DNA from: Ustulina deusta | Taxonomy: Eukaryota > Ascomycota > Sordariomycetes > Xylariales > Xylariaceae | Assembly: GCA_023159155.1 (NCBI GenBank) | Contig: JAJNNX010000093.1 | Location: 1-58,659, forward strand | Direction of reading: 5' to 3' | DNA length: 58,659 nucleotides | Shown here: in pieces, positions 13,575 to 26,447 of the stretch | How positions within the stretch are numbered: the stretch's first letter is position 1 | Layout of the letters: each line of letters opens with the position of its first letter | Notes under the pieces: generated by a model | Seen by the model: only the letters and a program-made list of their open reading frames with translations | What the model was told of the DNA's origin: nothing | Databases searched by the model: none | Program-made: the position numbers and the translations under genes

Positions 13575-15560
13575 CATAATTTAAAAATAATTCAAGATTA
13601 TATATATATATTTTTTTAAGTTATAGAAATATTAGGCTTAAATGATCTTGCAATAAAATGTGCTTTTTATATATTTATAATTTATATTAATTATAAAGCT
13701 TTATATTTTATTAAAGCTTTATTGTTTAGTTTGTTTATAGTAGAAATAAATAATTATATAGTTAAAGTATAATTATATTATATATTAAATATATTAGAAT
13801 ATAGTAATTAATTAATAATAATATATAAATATAAATATAAATAGTATTATATTTATATATGTTTTTTTGTTTTATTTATTAGTTTGAAATAAAGTTAGTG
13901 CAATATTTTTATTATTGTTTAAAAAAAGCAAAATTTATTGTTTATAAATAATATGCCGGAGATAGTTTGTATTAGTAAAACTATAGTAAATATTTATAAT
14001 AAAACATTTTTAATTTTTAATAAAAAAAGCTTTTAATTTTTTTAATATTAAAAATATATTTAATATATATTAATAAATAATAAAATTTATAATACTAATA
14101 GTATTTATTTAGGCTTATAAATAGTTAGTTAATTTATTAGATAATTTAAATAATTAATATAATAGTAAAGCGTAGGGCTTTTATAGCAGGTAGTAAAAAG
14201 TAGTAATATTTATTATATAATATTATTATAATATATAGTATTGTTTTATAGTTTTTTAATATAATAAACTAATATATAACTTTATATTAAACTTAAATAA
14301 ATATAAAAGTTTTACTAATATAAACTTTATTTATTTTTAAAATATAAATATTAAACTAATTTAAATTATAAATAAAATTTTATTATAAATAAACTATTTT
14401 TTTTAATTATTTATAAACAAATAATATATATTCTATATATTAGTATTAGAACTATAGTTTTTATTTGCTACAAGCTCTAAAATAAATAATAAAAAGTTAT
14501 AATATTTAATAAGAACTAAGTAAAAAAAATAATTGAACTATAATATAGCTAAACTACTTATTAAATAATATAATATATATTATTATATATTATTAATTTT
14601 TTATTATATTATTAATAAAGTTTAAAATAATAATAAATTAAGATTATATATAGATTTATTTAATATATTTATATATACTAAAAATTAGTTTAGAATTATT
14701 TTATAATTATTTTAGAAATATTTTTATTAAATTTATATATTTAATAATAGTTGTTTAAATATTAACTATTTTTATATAAGCTTTTAATTTAATAATATAA
14801 TATTTAAAATTAAATATAATTTTAATATAATAAAATAATTTTATAAGTATATAAAAGCAAGTTTTTTTTTTTATATATTTATATATATAATATATTATAA
14901 ATATATTTTTAAATAAAAAAATTATAATTAAAAATAGTAATTAATAATACTAAATATTATATTAAAGCTTGTTTAATAAGTATTATATAAATATTTTTTT
15001 ATAGCTTTTTAGCTTTAGATTTTTATAGTATTTTAATAAAAATAATAAAAATAATTCTATAAGTTAATATTTTTAATATTTTAAAAATACTAGTTATATA
15101 GCAAAAATATTTAATTTTAAGTTTTTAATTACTAAAGATAGTTCAGTAATCTAATTATAATATATTAAAAATAAAAATATATTATAATAAAATATTTTTT
15201 TATATTTATATATTAAAATTATTATTATTATTGCTATATTATTTTATATTTATTTATTTAATTAATAAAAGTTTATTAAATATAACTTTTTTAAATATTA
15301 TAATTTAAATAATATTAAAATATAATATTATTTTTAATTTGTTTTTATAAGTTAGTAAAAATATTAAAAAAGTTTTTATATTTTTTTATAATTAGAATAA
15401 TTTTTTTATTTTAAATATAATTAATATAAATAGCAGTTATTGTTATAATAAGTACTATTAAAAATTATAGCAAAATAAAAACAATTTAGTAATAATATAA
15501 ATATATTTTAGTTTTAATAATTAATTACTAATTAATATTTTATAGGTAGGAAAGCTTTAC
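13575..15560. repeat. AT-rich RIP-degraded block
   Basis: This is TpA-rich sequence with no readable frames, like the left flank. Composition changes within about 100 bp, near 15,560-15,650, to ordinary mixed sequence where the gene island starts. I see no gene or intact repeat ends here. Confidence 0.75.
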
Positions 15561-16070
15561 TCTTTTTTAACCTTTGTTGTATAAAATAAACAGTATATAT
15601 TAAATATACTATACAAGCTTTACATGTTTAATTGGGCAAAGTATTCTGTGGAGCACTTCTACTTCTAAAACGTACGGGTACCCTCAGGTCAACAGGGGTG
15701 GGCTACCCTCAGTTTGTCTGATTACTCCATATTGAGATGCCTGCTTACTTACCTGGACGGAGTACGATAAGATGTAGCTTCTGTGAGTGGAGAACCCCCT
15801 GAATACCTAGGTGGGATTCCGCGAGGATAGTATTTTGATTGATTTAATTGGCTGTATTATCCTTGCTTAGTTGCATATGCATATCTATACCTATTTCCAT
15901 GACATAGACATGTGGATCCACTGACTTCTATTGAGTCAGTCCATTGAGTCAGTACATTGGTACATACCCGAAAGGGCACCGTGCGTGGGCCCTAGGCAAC
16001 AGGTACCGACCCACACAAATAAGGGCATAAATACCTCGCACCCTAGTTAGATACTCCAGTTAGTTTCCTT

Positions 16071-16157
16071 CTACAACCATACTCAATACAGACCTTCAGA
16101 TCAGACCTAGTTGCACCAACATGGCTGGATCTGTAGAGGGACTGTATTGGAGGCACA
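16071..16157 (+). repeat. Dispersed repeat, copy A (likely LTR/retroelement remnant)
   Basis: This segment is strongly similar to the reverse complement of 30077-30168. The core shared words are CAGACCT, AGATCAGACC, CTGGATCTGTAGAGGGA and GTATTGGAGGCACA. In both copies the similarity crosses a point that looks like an LTR end followed by internal sequence (ACCAACA then TGGCTGG here). An old retrotransposon terminus is the likeliest origin. Unlike the flanking elements, it is not AT-degraded. Confidence 0.65.
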
Positions 16158-16182
16158 GACACGCCTTCAATGTCTGTGCCTC
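16150..16182. repeat. 12-bp perfect hairpin
   Basis: GAGGCACAGACA (16150-16161) and TGTCTGTGCCTC (16171-16182) pair perfectly across a 9-base loop. The left arm overlaps the end of dispersed repeat copy A. Function unknown. Confidence 0.75.
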
Positions 16183-16304
16183 GATTCTGCGACGCTGTTA
16201 TCAGTTAACAATGACATTCCCTACTCTCAGTTTGCTATGCACCCATACTGCGCAGGATGGGCATGCTGTGAGAAATAAGGGCGGTCACAAGATAAGCTAT
16301 CTAT

Positions 16305-16352
16305 GTCATGTCTAATACACGTCATGTCTGATACACGTCATGTCTAACACAC
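16305..16352 (+). repeat. Three tandem copies of a 16-bp unit
   Basis: GTCATGTCTAATACAC is repeated three times in register (16305-16320, 16321-16336, 16337-16352), with single transition differences. Confidence 0.8.
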
Positions 16353-16860
16353 CAGCAAATTTTGTATGAGAGCAAGGGGACAAGGTAGTAGCAACGAACA
16401 CAACCACATAGACAGATCAGTGATCAATACAACCAACCACCTTACAGACTCGCTCATTTCTGACACATACTAGGCTGTTAGACCCAGTTAAGTTCTGATA
16501 GGGGAATGCAGTAGAACGCAAGAGGTTTTTGATTTAGAGACTCGCCATCCTTCTCTTACTAAAAATCCCTGCTTGCGCAAGTCTTGGCGCCGAACTACGA
16601 AGCCTTCAAGATATTGTAGACAAAGTATACAAGTGTGAAATGAATGGATCAAAACACTGAATTGAGGCCTCACCATATAAACCTCGCCGTAGACCTTGCT
16701 GCATTAACGTTGTCTTATGGACATCTAGAATAGCGCATTTACTTGTGCATTCCGTATAATTTGCCGTTGCTGCTTATGACCCCCACCATCACCGTGCCCC
16801 TGTCACCTACCAAAACACACAGAACGAACACTCTGCTGCAGCATGGAGATCGAGACCTTG

Positions 16861-16910
16861 TAAGGCTTTGTGAGGCTTTGTGAGGCTTTGTGAGGCTTTG
16901 TGTGGCTTTG
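16861..16910 (+). repeat. Five tandem copies of a 10-bp unit
   Basis: The unit TGAGGCTTTG is repeated five times with one change in each outer copy. It lies about 200 bp before the regulator start codon, so it may fall within its promoter. No known binding motif is recognised. Confidence 0.8.
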
Positions 16911-17100
16911 TGTAACCATAAGACGGGTCAGCGTTGGAATCCTGGAAGATAAACTTGAAGAACCTAATTATCCGATACAGATCACTCGAGACCTTGACAC
17001 CCTGACCACCGAGGCCTTAACGCCTTGACGCCTTGACCACCTACCAAATCGCGCGTCTAGCCTCCGCACACTACATACATACTTACATCCCTAGATAGGT

Positions 17101-19768
17101 ATGTTCACCACCTTCTATGGCATGACACCGTCGACCGTCGGCCGCGACGATGGCTCTCCCACGGCTACACCGGCCGCCGTGAGCCGGCCCAAGCGCAGCC
17201 AGGTCCGCCACGCCTGTGACTGGTGTAAGATGATGCGCACCAAGTGCGACAATCACAGGCCCTGCGCCCCCTGTCGCCACGCCCGCCGCGACTGCACCCG
17301 CAGCGGCGAGAATCGCTTCCGCAGCATGGCCGAGGCCGTAAGGTGAGTCCGACTGCCGTCCGTGTTCCTGTCCCGTGTTTCCATTCCCCACTCCGTGTCC
17401 CCTGCTAGGTCAGAACGCCGCGCTCGTCTTTGGCTTCTCTGTGGCCCCAGCAACTGATTTGGACTGACCGGTCCATGTTTTGGTGGGCAGCGAGGTTCAG
17501 CGACTCCGTGCCCAGGTCTGCGCTTTCGAGGGTCGACAAGTCCCGCAGCCGACGCCGTCCAACCCTTCCACGGCATCTCGTACCCTATCGGCCGTCGTGG
17601 GGGACTCGCAGGGGCAGCCCGAAAGGCAGCAACCCCCACCAGTAGAACTAGACGAGCCACTACTGATAGATCAGTGGAAAGTACAGGACCGACAAAGTCC
17701 ACTTAGCCATCAGGAGCGGCAGCAGAGGACCTCGCTTGGCGACGGGGCTAAGGCATCCTCGCGTCCCAGCCAGAACACCACCCAAACGGGGACGGAAGAC
17801 ATATCGCCACCGGCCTCGGTCTCGCCCTCGGCCCCGCCCTCGCGTAATGGCGTACGGGTAGACTCGATCCCCTATGGCGTGACCTCGATGCCATTCTTCC
17901 TCTCGCGCATGGAGCAGTTCTTGCAAACAGTGCTAAAGCGACCGCAGCTGGACCTGAATCTCGACGCCTTTGCATGCGCCACTGCCGCTGGTTCTGGTTC
18001 CAGTCCCCGCCCGCCTGGCCAGCTCGTCGACCACACACATCTACAACAGGACACGATCAAGACCCTTGCCGACGATTTCCTGCCGCGTGCGCAGGAAAGT
18101 CTGTTTCACGGCCTGTTCTGGCAGACACACTATTTCAGCTTTCCCATCCTAAATGAGGGACAATTTAGGCGGGATTACAAGTCGCTGTGGGATGAGAGCC
18201 CCAGTCAAGGGCCACGGAAGGCCTCACCTCTCGTCGACATCGTCACTGCATTGTGCATTCAGCTAGGCGGCTCTTTGGTACGCCAGCGCAGCTCCGCAGC
18301 CAGTTTAGATGCCAGAGCTCAGAACGACCATCGGCCGTCACCTGCCTCTGGCTCGCCGTCGCTTGGTGGTTTCCAGTATTATCGACGGTGCCAGGACGCC
18401 ATTGATCTGATGACCGAGAGCCCTTCCATCGAGCATGTGCAATGTTGCATCTTCAGCATCGTATATTTGTACGAAGCCGGTCTGCTAAACAGTGCCCATG
18501 TCATGGCAGGAAAGGCCATCATGATGGCCATGATTCTAGGGTTGCCTAACGAACCACAGGCTGACCAGCCGGAACCACGAAGGGAAGTGGCTCGTCGGAC
18601 TTGGTGGAGCTTGTACATCCTAGACGCCAAACTCTCCATAGAAGCCGGTCGACCGCCCATGATAGGCCCTTGGCACTCATTATGCCGATTGCCGTCGGAT
18701 TCAGCCGACGTGGCTCGGTGGCTCGGCCCTCACTACTCTTTCGACGACAGCTGTCCAACGTGGCTTGGTTTCCAGACGCAGACCCTACGACTCCTGGAGG
18801 CTGTACTTGCCGTGCGATCGGTCCTCTTCGCCAAATATGACAACATCGTCGGCGCCAACGGTTACAAGGCCTTCGTCAGTAACGCCGTGGCGCGCGAGGA
18901 GTGCGCATGTCTGCTGACCGAACGCATGAAAGAACTCGGCGCGTGGGCGAAGCAGGTGCCAGGCGGTTACCTCGTGGCTCGCCGCCAGGGTGAATCTTTC
19001 TCGACCGACCGCGCGCCGCTTGTGTTCGAAGCCGACATGATCATTCACTGTCAACGCCAGCGCGTCCTGCTCGAGCTCCAGTACCACGCCTACTGCATGA
19101 GCCTATATCAGCCATTCATCTGCTTTGCGTCCCCAGCGGATGAGTTGACGCCCGTGTCTGACGCGAAGGCGGCAGCCGCCTTGGCTCACGCCATGACGCT
19201 CACGAGTATGATCTATCAGAGTTTAACCAAATCGGAGGTCCTAAGCGGAATTTATCACGTGTTTCGATGGCAAAAGAACGCACTGTTTACCATGCTCGGC
19301 TTTACTTACACGTATCCCATCAATGGCTCAGCTGCCGCTACGCGTAAGAGCATTGAGACGGCCGTCGCCGTCGTCGAGATGTATCGAGACATCTTGGCCG
19401 AGGCGGGACCCGTCGCTGCCATCGGGCGCGCCCTCGCCCAATATGTGGGCGCTGCTATCGTAAATCTTAGTACCGGGGACGGTGGCTGGTCGTCATCATC
19501 GCCAACATCGGTCGTGACGCCCGTAGCACTTCCAGGCGCCCAAGCAACAGCATCGGACGCGCAACCCGTGGTGTCGAAGCTTCCCGTCCCCGCTCAACAC
19601 GACTGGAACACAATGTCAATGCATCCGTCCGCGGATAAGATGCGCGGCCAAGGCTCCCTGCCTCAGTTTAGCGAAGAAGTGGCGAGCATGGAGACAGTAG
19701 AGATGCTGTTGGCTACTTTTGAGCCGAGTGTTGACTGGTGGACACCCATGGGCGATTTTATGGAATAA
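17101..19768 (+). CDS. Zn2Cys6 fungal transcription factor, likely cluster regulator
   Basis: The model joins 17101-17342 and 17491-19768 (148-bp intron, GTGAGT donor, GGGCAG acceptor), giving 839 residues. The zinc cluster is complete: C39, C42, C49, C55, C58 and C65 with spacing C-x2-C-x6-C-x5-C-x2-C-x6-C, preceded by basic residues. After the intron comes a short helical stretch (EVQRLRAQV), as in dimerisation linkers, then a Ser/Pro/Gln-rich linker. A fungal-specific transcription factor region follows, with the typical RRTWWSLYILD segment near residue 450. Such proteins bind CGG half-sites in the nucleus. Its position at the cluster edge suggests it controls the neighbouring genes, which is inference. 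It converges on the ABC transporter gene. Confidence 0.93.
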
Positions 19769-21003
19769 GATCGGGCCATGGCGAGTTATAGGCAAGGTAC
19801 TCGTAGGCTTTGAGCTATCTAAGGCGTTCCTAACTTGTGGGAATTCAAGGAACACCAGGAATGGATAAATCCGTCCGGTTTATGGGCTTCAACAGCCAAG
19901 TGATATGTTTTAGTCGCCTTTTTTTTTTGTTTTCTCATTACACGCATGGAGCCCTTCGGGCTAAGGCGTGGTACGTAGACTAAAGATACGTACATAGGAA
20001 ATCTTCTAGCAATACATTTTTTTCCCGTATAATTTTCCTTTTTGTTCTGCAATTTTTTTTTGGTTTCTTTTGCTTTTATAATCTTAAAGTATTGGAAAGT
20101 GACTATTTGATATGACCCCATAGGGGTGTATCGCGCACTGCAGGAATGACCCGTGCGGCATGGTCAATAGGCCATTGATGGAAGTGGCCAACAGCCATGC
20201 GGTGGTCTTTTATTTATGTATGCGGTTGGTTTTAGTCGCCTTTGCCGGGGTAAAATGGACGCCTATTTATACCTTTCCTCCAACGCCGGCCCCCTTCCCC
20301 TGAAGGTAGGACAGGGTTGCGAATAACTTGGTTTTACTGCGGACCATGGCATCTGCAGTAACAAGCGTATTACTAGAGCAGACTATTTTGGGCTCTTGAC
20401 CATGACTATCCCTCTGGCATACATAACATCGAATGAAAATTCGTAAAAATGGCTGCTAATGGACAGGATAGGGAGAAGGATAGGGAAAAGACTACTACAT
20501 GGAAAACAAAGCCATACTACTCTCGCTCGTATGATCTTGAGTGATGGCGTCATTAAAGAGGAGATGGAGTGCCATCATAGGCTTGCCGGAATATGTCCTA
20601 CTTTCCCTAGTGTGTATGATTCCAGAATAGAAATCAAGTTCTCATAGTACATGATAATTGCGAGCAGAAGATGGACCTTTGACAGAGACATAGCCCCTTC
20701 TCGCTTCATCGTCATACCAAACGGGATGTGGCGGGTCTACCTCAAGCGGCATGTTGTGAGATGATAGGAGTAGGAAGAAGCGCAACATTTACACGGATGA
20801 TTTATAAGGTCTAAATTAAGTCTTCTATCATTCTAGTAATTTACATGAAAGCTTAGCAGCTAGGAAGATCTGGAATGCTCTATGTGCTAAGGTTGAGACT
20901 GGCTAGTCCACGGTAATTGGAACCATGTCGACTTCCCAATACGCAAGACTCAAATTCGTCTTGTCATCATCGAGAGTTTGTCCTACAATCGTCCTGTGCT
21001 CTC
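19769..21003. other. Convergent intergenic region
   Basis: Two genes end towards each other here. The interval holds T-rich stretches (19920-20070) and a hairpin (19941-19970), and could contain both polyadenylation regions. The short frames have no recognisable similarity. I see no gene. Confidence 0.55.
19941..19970. terminator. Nested hairpin downstream of regulator gene
   Basis: The inner stem AGCCC-TTC-GGGCT (19950-19962) lies within an outer pairing of CACGC (19941) and GCGTG (19966-19970), just after a T-rich run. It could be a 3'-end or cruciform structure. Fungal genes do not need hairpin terminators, so the role is uncertain. Confidence 0.3.
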
Positions 21004-24000
21004 TTAGTTCTTGAGCTTCCACTTTTTCACCTTGAGGAGATACGTCAACGCGAAGACGGTGGTGTAATTGAACGCGATGAAACCGATCACGACCCCGATG
21101 TTTCGGTACCGGTGGGCGAAGTCGTAACCCCATCGAGTATACTAAGTAGAAGTCAGTCGGCGGGTTGGTGGGAACCACCAATGACAAGATGGAGTGTGAT
21201 GAGAGAGGGAGGAGGAATGTGTGTTGATGGAAAGATGAAGAGACTCACGTATGACTGTCCGTCCTTGTAAGGACAATACACACAGGAAGACAAGGCGTCC
21301 GGGTTGAGCAGGTAGCCTGTGGCGTTGTTGAGAAAGCCAGCAGCGTAGTCCTGGCAGGTGGTATTCGCGGGCGGCTGGAACGTCGACGTCTCGGCGGCGT
21401 CGCAGACGAGGTTGAGACCGTAGAGCATGTCTGAAGTCGTACCCTCGGCCAAGTAGAAGAGCGGGGAGACGTTGTAGTACCACTTCCAGCCGCTGGGCGT
21501 GAGGGGCTTGGGTGACAGCGTGCCCGAGAAAAGGTTGACGAACATGAAGAAGAAACCATTGGCCGTAAAGGCGGCGTTGAGTGTCGGCATCAGGGCAGCG
21601 CAGAGCTGCGATAGGCTGAGTGCGAAAACGGAGAAGAGCTGGTACATGAGGAAGCTGTACCCTGCGCGAGACGACTCGGTGAAGTAGCCGACGGGGAAGT
21701 ACCACAGCAGCCAGTACACGGTGCTGGTGACAAAGGCATACGGCAGCTCGACGAGGATGGAGGGCACGACAAAACATATCCAGCTGTACAAAAGGCTCGA
21801 TTTCTCGCGCAACGTGAATATGTCACGCAGCGACACGAAGCGTGGGATGGTCTGGAGACCCAGGGGTGGACCGACAATGAGCGACATAAAGGCCGAGAAG
21901 ACCCGGTTATAGACGCCGGCTTGGGTATTGCGAGAGTTGAGGTACGTCAGTCCGTTAAGAAGGGCATTCCCAATATTCATCATCAGCTTTGACGTAAAGT
22001 AGTCCGGATCTCTCCAGTAGAATAGCCAAGTACGGCGCATGGTAGCCTTGAACTGCACCCACAACGATACCGCATACGTGTGTTCGGCATGCAGCGTCGA
22101 GAGTGTACCAGCTCCTTCGGAGATGATCTTTTCTCGCCGCGCATTTCGAGCAGCACACTCATCACTCGAGAGCCATGTTGAGACAGACGGATACGGGTCC
22201 TTTGCTTCTGCGTCAGATGATCCGGACCGCCTGACCACTCGAATGAGGTATTCCGCTGGATTCTCGTCGGGGCCACAAGGTGGTGCAGAACGTGCAAAAT
22301 ACTCGAGAGTCGACGAGCATCCATTACCAAGCGGGCCGTCGTAAGCAAGCCGTCCACCCGGCACCAATAGTACCAGATGGTCGAAGACTTCCATCAATTC
22401 TGTCGCAGGCTGATGTATGGTGCATAAAACTGTCTGGCCAGCATCGGCAAGCTTTCGCAGCAGACGTCCGATTACGAGCGCGGACTGCCCGTCAAGTCCC
22501 GAGGTGGGCTCATCTAGGAGCAAAATGTCTGGCTTGGCTGATAGTTCCAATCCGATCGCCACTCTTTTTCTTTGCTCGAGATTCAGTCCAGCGCCAGGTA
22601 CACCAATTAGGGCGTCGGCAATGTCATCCATCTCGAGCGTGCGAATCACTGCTTCAACGTGAGCATCTTTGTCTGTGGTTGGCACGTCATGAGGCCTGCG
22701 CAGGTGCGCTGTCAGCTGTAGAGCCTCTCTGACCGTTTGACTGGGTAGATGAACATCGTTTTGCTGAACATATCCCATGTAACGGCGAAAGGACTTCGGC
22801 AGTGAACCTCCGTCGAGGAATATGTCGCCTGACAAGGACCCGAAATCTATTCTCCCCGCGAGCGTGTTCAAGAGAGTCGTCTGTAACTAGTCAGGAAATG
22901 AGAGTCAAGTAGAAGTAGTGTCTCTGCCATACAACTCACCTTGCCCGCGCCCGACGCACCCATCAAGGCTACCAGCTCCCCTGGCTCCACGGAGCCTACA
23001 TGAAAAGCTCTGTCAGTATATTCGTGACGACACACCTTGAAATAAAGTAGTCGCTTACCACTTAGGCCATCTAGAAGACGCCTCTCCTTCCCATTGATGC
23101 TGAGATCCAATACGATATTCTTCCATGCTAGCGACCGCCCATTGTAGCTCGACACTTCATGCAAGGTTGACGTCGTTGCGAGCACTGGCCCCTGTGGGGG
23201 AATATCTTTGTCTGTGCCAGCACCCTTTTCAGTATCTGAGGAATTAGAACTTCTCATCAACAGTAATGCCTCTGGGTTCGTTTTGTAGAATATCGTGGCA
23301 AGGCGACCGGCGGGCAGTTTATACCACTCCATTCCTATTCTATACAAGACAGTTAACAACAGTTCTTCACGTGCACCAATCAATGTAAGCGCATTCCTGA
23401 GAAATGAAAAAGAGGAGGAAAGAAAGAAGGAAAACCTTACCCGGTACAGAGTGCAAAGAAGACAAAGAAAGCAGCGTTGATTCCAACGTTTCTCCATAGA
23501 TGCGACACGAAGAAACCATATTGCTCACGAGCATAAGCCGCTCCCGATACCAATTCCTGGCCCGGCGCCGCGCCTGGGATGGCGCATACCTGATTCGCCA
23601 CAGAGTTATAAGTCGGACCGTTCGGTGCCAGGTCGCTTTGACTACAGGTATAGTTCAGATTCCCGAGTTCGTTGACCATGGCAGACTCATACGCGTAGTA
23701 CAAGGGCTATGTGGGAAACACATTAGTCGAACAATTTACATGCGGTTCATTAAGACAAGCCCATGGGTATGAATCTTACATTGAGATACCGGATCCAGAA
23801 CAGCCACACCTGCATTTGTGGCCCAGGTACATATAATCCAGTGTAGAGAACGAAGACGTTGAACATAATTCCTACGGGGAGCACGGCACGGCCCACGGAC
23901 GGCGAAAGGACAGCAATCGCGCGAAACACCATGGATAGCGCCAAGTGGAGCAGGTATACGATCAAGAACCAAGTGAAGAACTTGTCTGCTGACCGTTGGA

Positions 24001-25746
24001 AACCGGTCAGAAAATACTGCGGGATGTTGTAGACGATCGCAACGATCTTCCACACAACATCCGTGAGCACAAGCCCAAAGGCATAGGCAGCGGGCCGATA
24101 GAAGCGATACAGCTTCTGCCGGATGACTAGAGGCCGCTCGGCAAAGCAATTATTGAACTCGGCCATCGACTGGAGAGCTGGCACTAGTACTGAGTTGAAA
24201 AGTGCCGAGCCGAAAATAAATAATGCCTGAGTCGTATGGGGCTCGTCACGGAAGAGTGTCCCCAAAACGAAGCTCTGCACGATGATGGTGATGGCCTCTG
24301 TCATCCACGTGCCAGTATCACTACCAAGAACTCGAAATTGGCGCACTGAGCACTCGAAGAGCTGGCGGTACAGCGGCAGAGCGTACTGGCGTCTTCGTGG
24401 CCCTACGGGACTCGTGCCGGTATAAACAGCGCTCTCTTGCACGTGTTTATAGTGATCGCTCTGGCGAAAGACCTCTTCGAGCTGGGCAGGCGTCGAAGGA
24501 ACACGTGCAGCCCAGCCATCTCGAGGGTGACGCAGCTCGGGCGAGGCACTCATTGAATTCAGAAAATCGGTGATGGTGGTCCGCTCGGGACAGATGAATC
24601 CGAGATTCTCGAAATATGCCTTCGCTTCGGTCGCTTTGCCGTAATATATTTGACGACCGCCATTAATCACCAGGACCTTGTCAAACAATGGCACCATGGA
24701 GTCGCTACCCTGGTAGACACTCATGGCGGTAGAGCATCCGTGATGGTCTGTGAACTTACGCATGGTCTGTATAAACTCGAGGGCCGTGGATGAGTCTAGA
24801 CCATTCGTAGGATTATCAAGACAGAGGACGCTGATCGGGAAGAATATCAGTCAGCACAACAAAGGCTCCAAATTGAATTTACGTAGACTTAAATCTCGGG
24901 AGACTTACTCGGGGCACGTTGCCATGGCCTCAGCCAGTGACACTCGCTTCCGCTCACCACCGCTCACCCCTCTGATGGAGGCGTTGCCAACTTTGGTATG
25001 AAGCACATGATCTAGTCCCACGCACTGAGCTAGCTTCACAACGGCAGCATCAATCGTAGCTCTGGGGGCTTTGGCATCCCACGTCGCGCGTATGGCAAAT
25101 CTTGTACGTCTGGTTAGAAGACCCTGTAAGACTTTTGGGATAGGGTAGGGTTATACCTAAGAGTCTGCGCCACCGTGAGGGTGGCCAGATGGCTATCCTC
25201 CTCGGCTGCAATATTGAATCAGTGCCGGGGAACCAAGATAGATAAGTGTCGACGACTTACCGCAGAAGGTGAGACGCACACCATCGGGATCACGATCATG
25301 GGCAGGACGGCCACCGTAGGTGACTTTTCCACTCATGCCTTTGTACTCATCACGCATGTTCGCGAGAGCCTTCAGGAATGTGGTACAACCACTTCCCGGG
25401 CTACCAATAACAAGCAGCATCTCCCTGCCAAGCAACGAGCCAGAGAAGCTGTGGAGCAGAGTCCGCTCAGGTTCGACCTCGCCGTAGGAGCGCGGATTCA
25501 ACACATTGGCCCACGATTTGATAGTAGTCCAAACGGTAGGGGCTTCTTGAACCTGCAGTCCCGGTTGTCAGCCAAGTCGTTGCAGCAACGGTGTCGAGAG
25601 CGACTCACACCTCGGCCACAGCCTATGACAGCTAGGTTGTCGAAGTGCACGCCAGAACGGCTACTAGATGCTGTCTTGTGGCTCTCTAGGAGCTGCTCGA
25701 CGAAGTCTCGTGGCTCACCCATCGCCGGTACGTATGGTAGAAGCAC
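21004..25746 (-). CDS. PDR-type ABC transporter (full size), likely product exporter
   Basis: Ten exons join as 25746-25609, 25552-25261, 25205-25157, 25109-24909, 24830-23780, 23706-23441, 23339-23059, 22995-22940, 22880-21249 and 21141-21004, giving 1367 residues in one frame. Order is NBD-TMD-NBD-TMD, as in pleiotropic drug resistance (ABCG) pumps of the plasma membrane. NBD1 has Walker A GSPGSGCT (96-103), signature [15 protein letters not shown] and Walker [16 protein letters not shown]2 has GASGAGKT (772-779), the family's degenerate signature LNLEQRKRV and Walker [13 protein letters not shown]. Hydrophobic membrane segments follow each NBD. The N-terminus is shorter than in many PDR proteins, and an alternative start near 25780-25865 spliced at GTGAGC is possible. 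In a metabolite cluster it most likely exports the product, as proposed for patM. Confidence 0.93.
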
Positions 25747-26447
25747 GATGGATGGACTCGTGAAGTTCCGAAGCGTCTAGTATCGACGGTGCAAACATCG
25801 TCTGCTGCTTTATCAAACACGACTGTTCTAGGTAGGTAACTACCTCACAGTTATTCCGCTCCATTGCTGATTACCTAAGATAAGATTGGTCAAGGAGACG
25901 ACAGCTGCCCAATTGTTGCTTAGAAGGGAGACAACTAAAGGAGATGACGGAGGCTAAGCCGGAAATGGTCGTCGGGCGACGCGGAACTCCAAAAGGAGCA
26001 AAGCGCTTTCCAAGAGATTCTGGGCTAACCGCTTATAGTATAGTAGCTGCGGGAGGAGCCGACGCTAGTGTGGAACTGCATGACCCACAGCTTAGATTAC
26101 ATCATACATAGTAGGTACTCAGCTACTTGTGCAGAGTGGTTGTACAGTCGGTACCGGTCACAGGTTTGCCAGCTACCCCCAGCTTAGAAGATAACCTACG
26201 TGTAATACAACATCATCACCCATAATCCCTCACCCAGCTCCAAAAAATGCAGGAGGATCTTTGCATAAAAGAGAAAAATGGGAGACGCATATGATCGACT
26301 ACACATCTAAAATGTCTGCATGGGTTTCTACCTATAGGTATCTATCTGTACTGCGCCACTACATAGCTTAGGTATCTTGTGACCTACAAGTACGTAGATA
26401 ACCTGGTGGTGATGATGAGATACAAGTTGATAGGTGTCCAAAGCTAC
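25747..26447. promoter_or_regulatory. Upstream region of ABC transporter
   Basis: About 700 bp separates the ABC start from the stop of the next P450 gene, both on the minus strand. It should hold the ABC promoter and the P450 3' end. A CGGTACCG palindrome is at 26149-26156. No additional gene is visible, apart from a possible upstream first exon of the ABC gene. Confidence 0.5.
26149..26156. promoter_or_regulatory. CGG-N2-CCG candidate regulator site
   Basis: CGGTACCG is an inverted pair of CGG half-sites with two bases between them, a layout compatible with Zn2Cys6 dimers. It lies about 400 bp upstream of the ABC start. The same sequence also occurs at about 21104, inside the ABC coding region, so chance is possible. 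Confidence 0.3.

Larger units (their letters stand above)
15640..17100. other. Island edge without genes
   Basis: Mixed-composition DNA between the AT block and the regulator gene. It holds a dispersed-repeat copy (16071-16157), a hairpin (16150-16182) and two short tandem arrays (16305-16352, 16861-16910). The short frames here have no recognisable domain, and one starts inside the repeat. The last few hundred bases must contain the promoter of the regulator gene. Confidence 0.6.

Noticed and set aside
16121..16315. 64-codon open frame near the left island edge
   Set aside because: Its start and first codons fall inside a dispersed repeat and it crosses a hairpin; no recognisable domain.
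20459..20647. 62-codon open frame between regulator and ABC genes
   Set aside because: No domain, no intron context, and it lies where the 3' ends of two genes should be.
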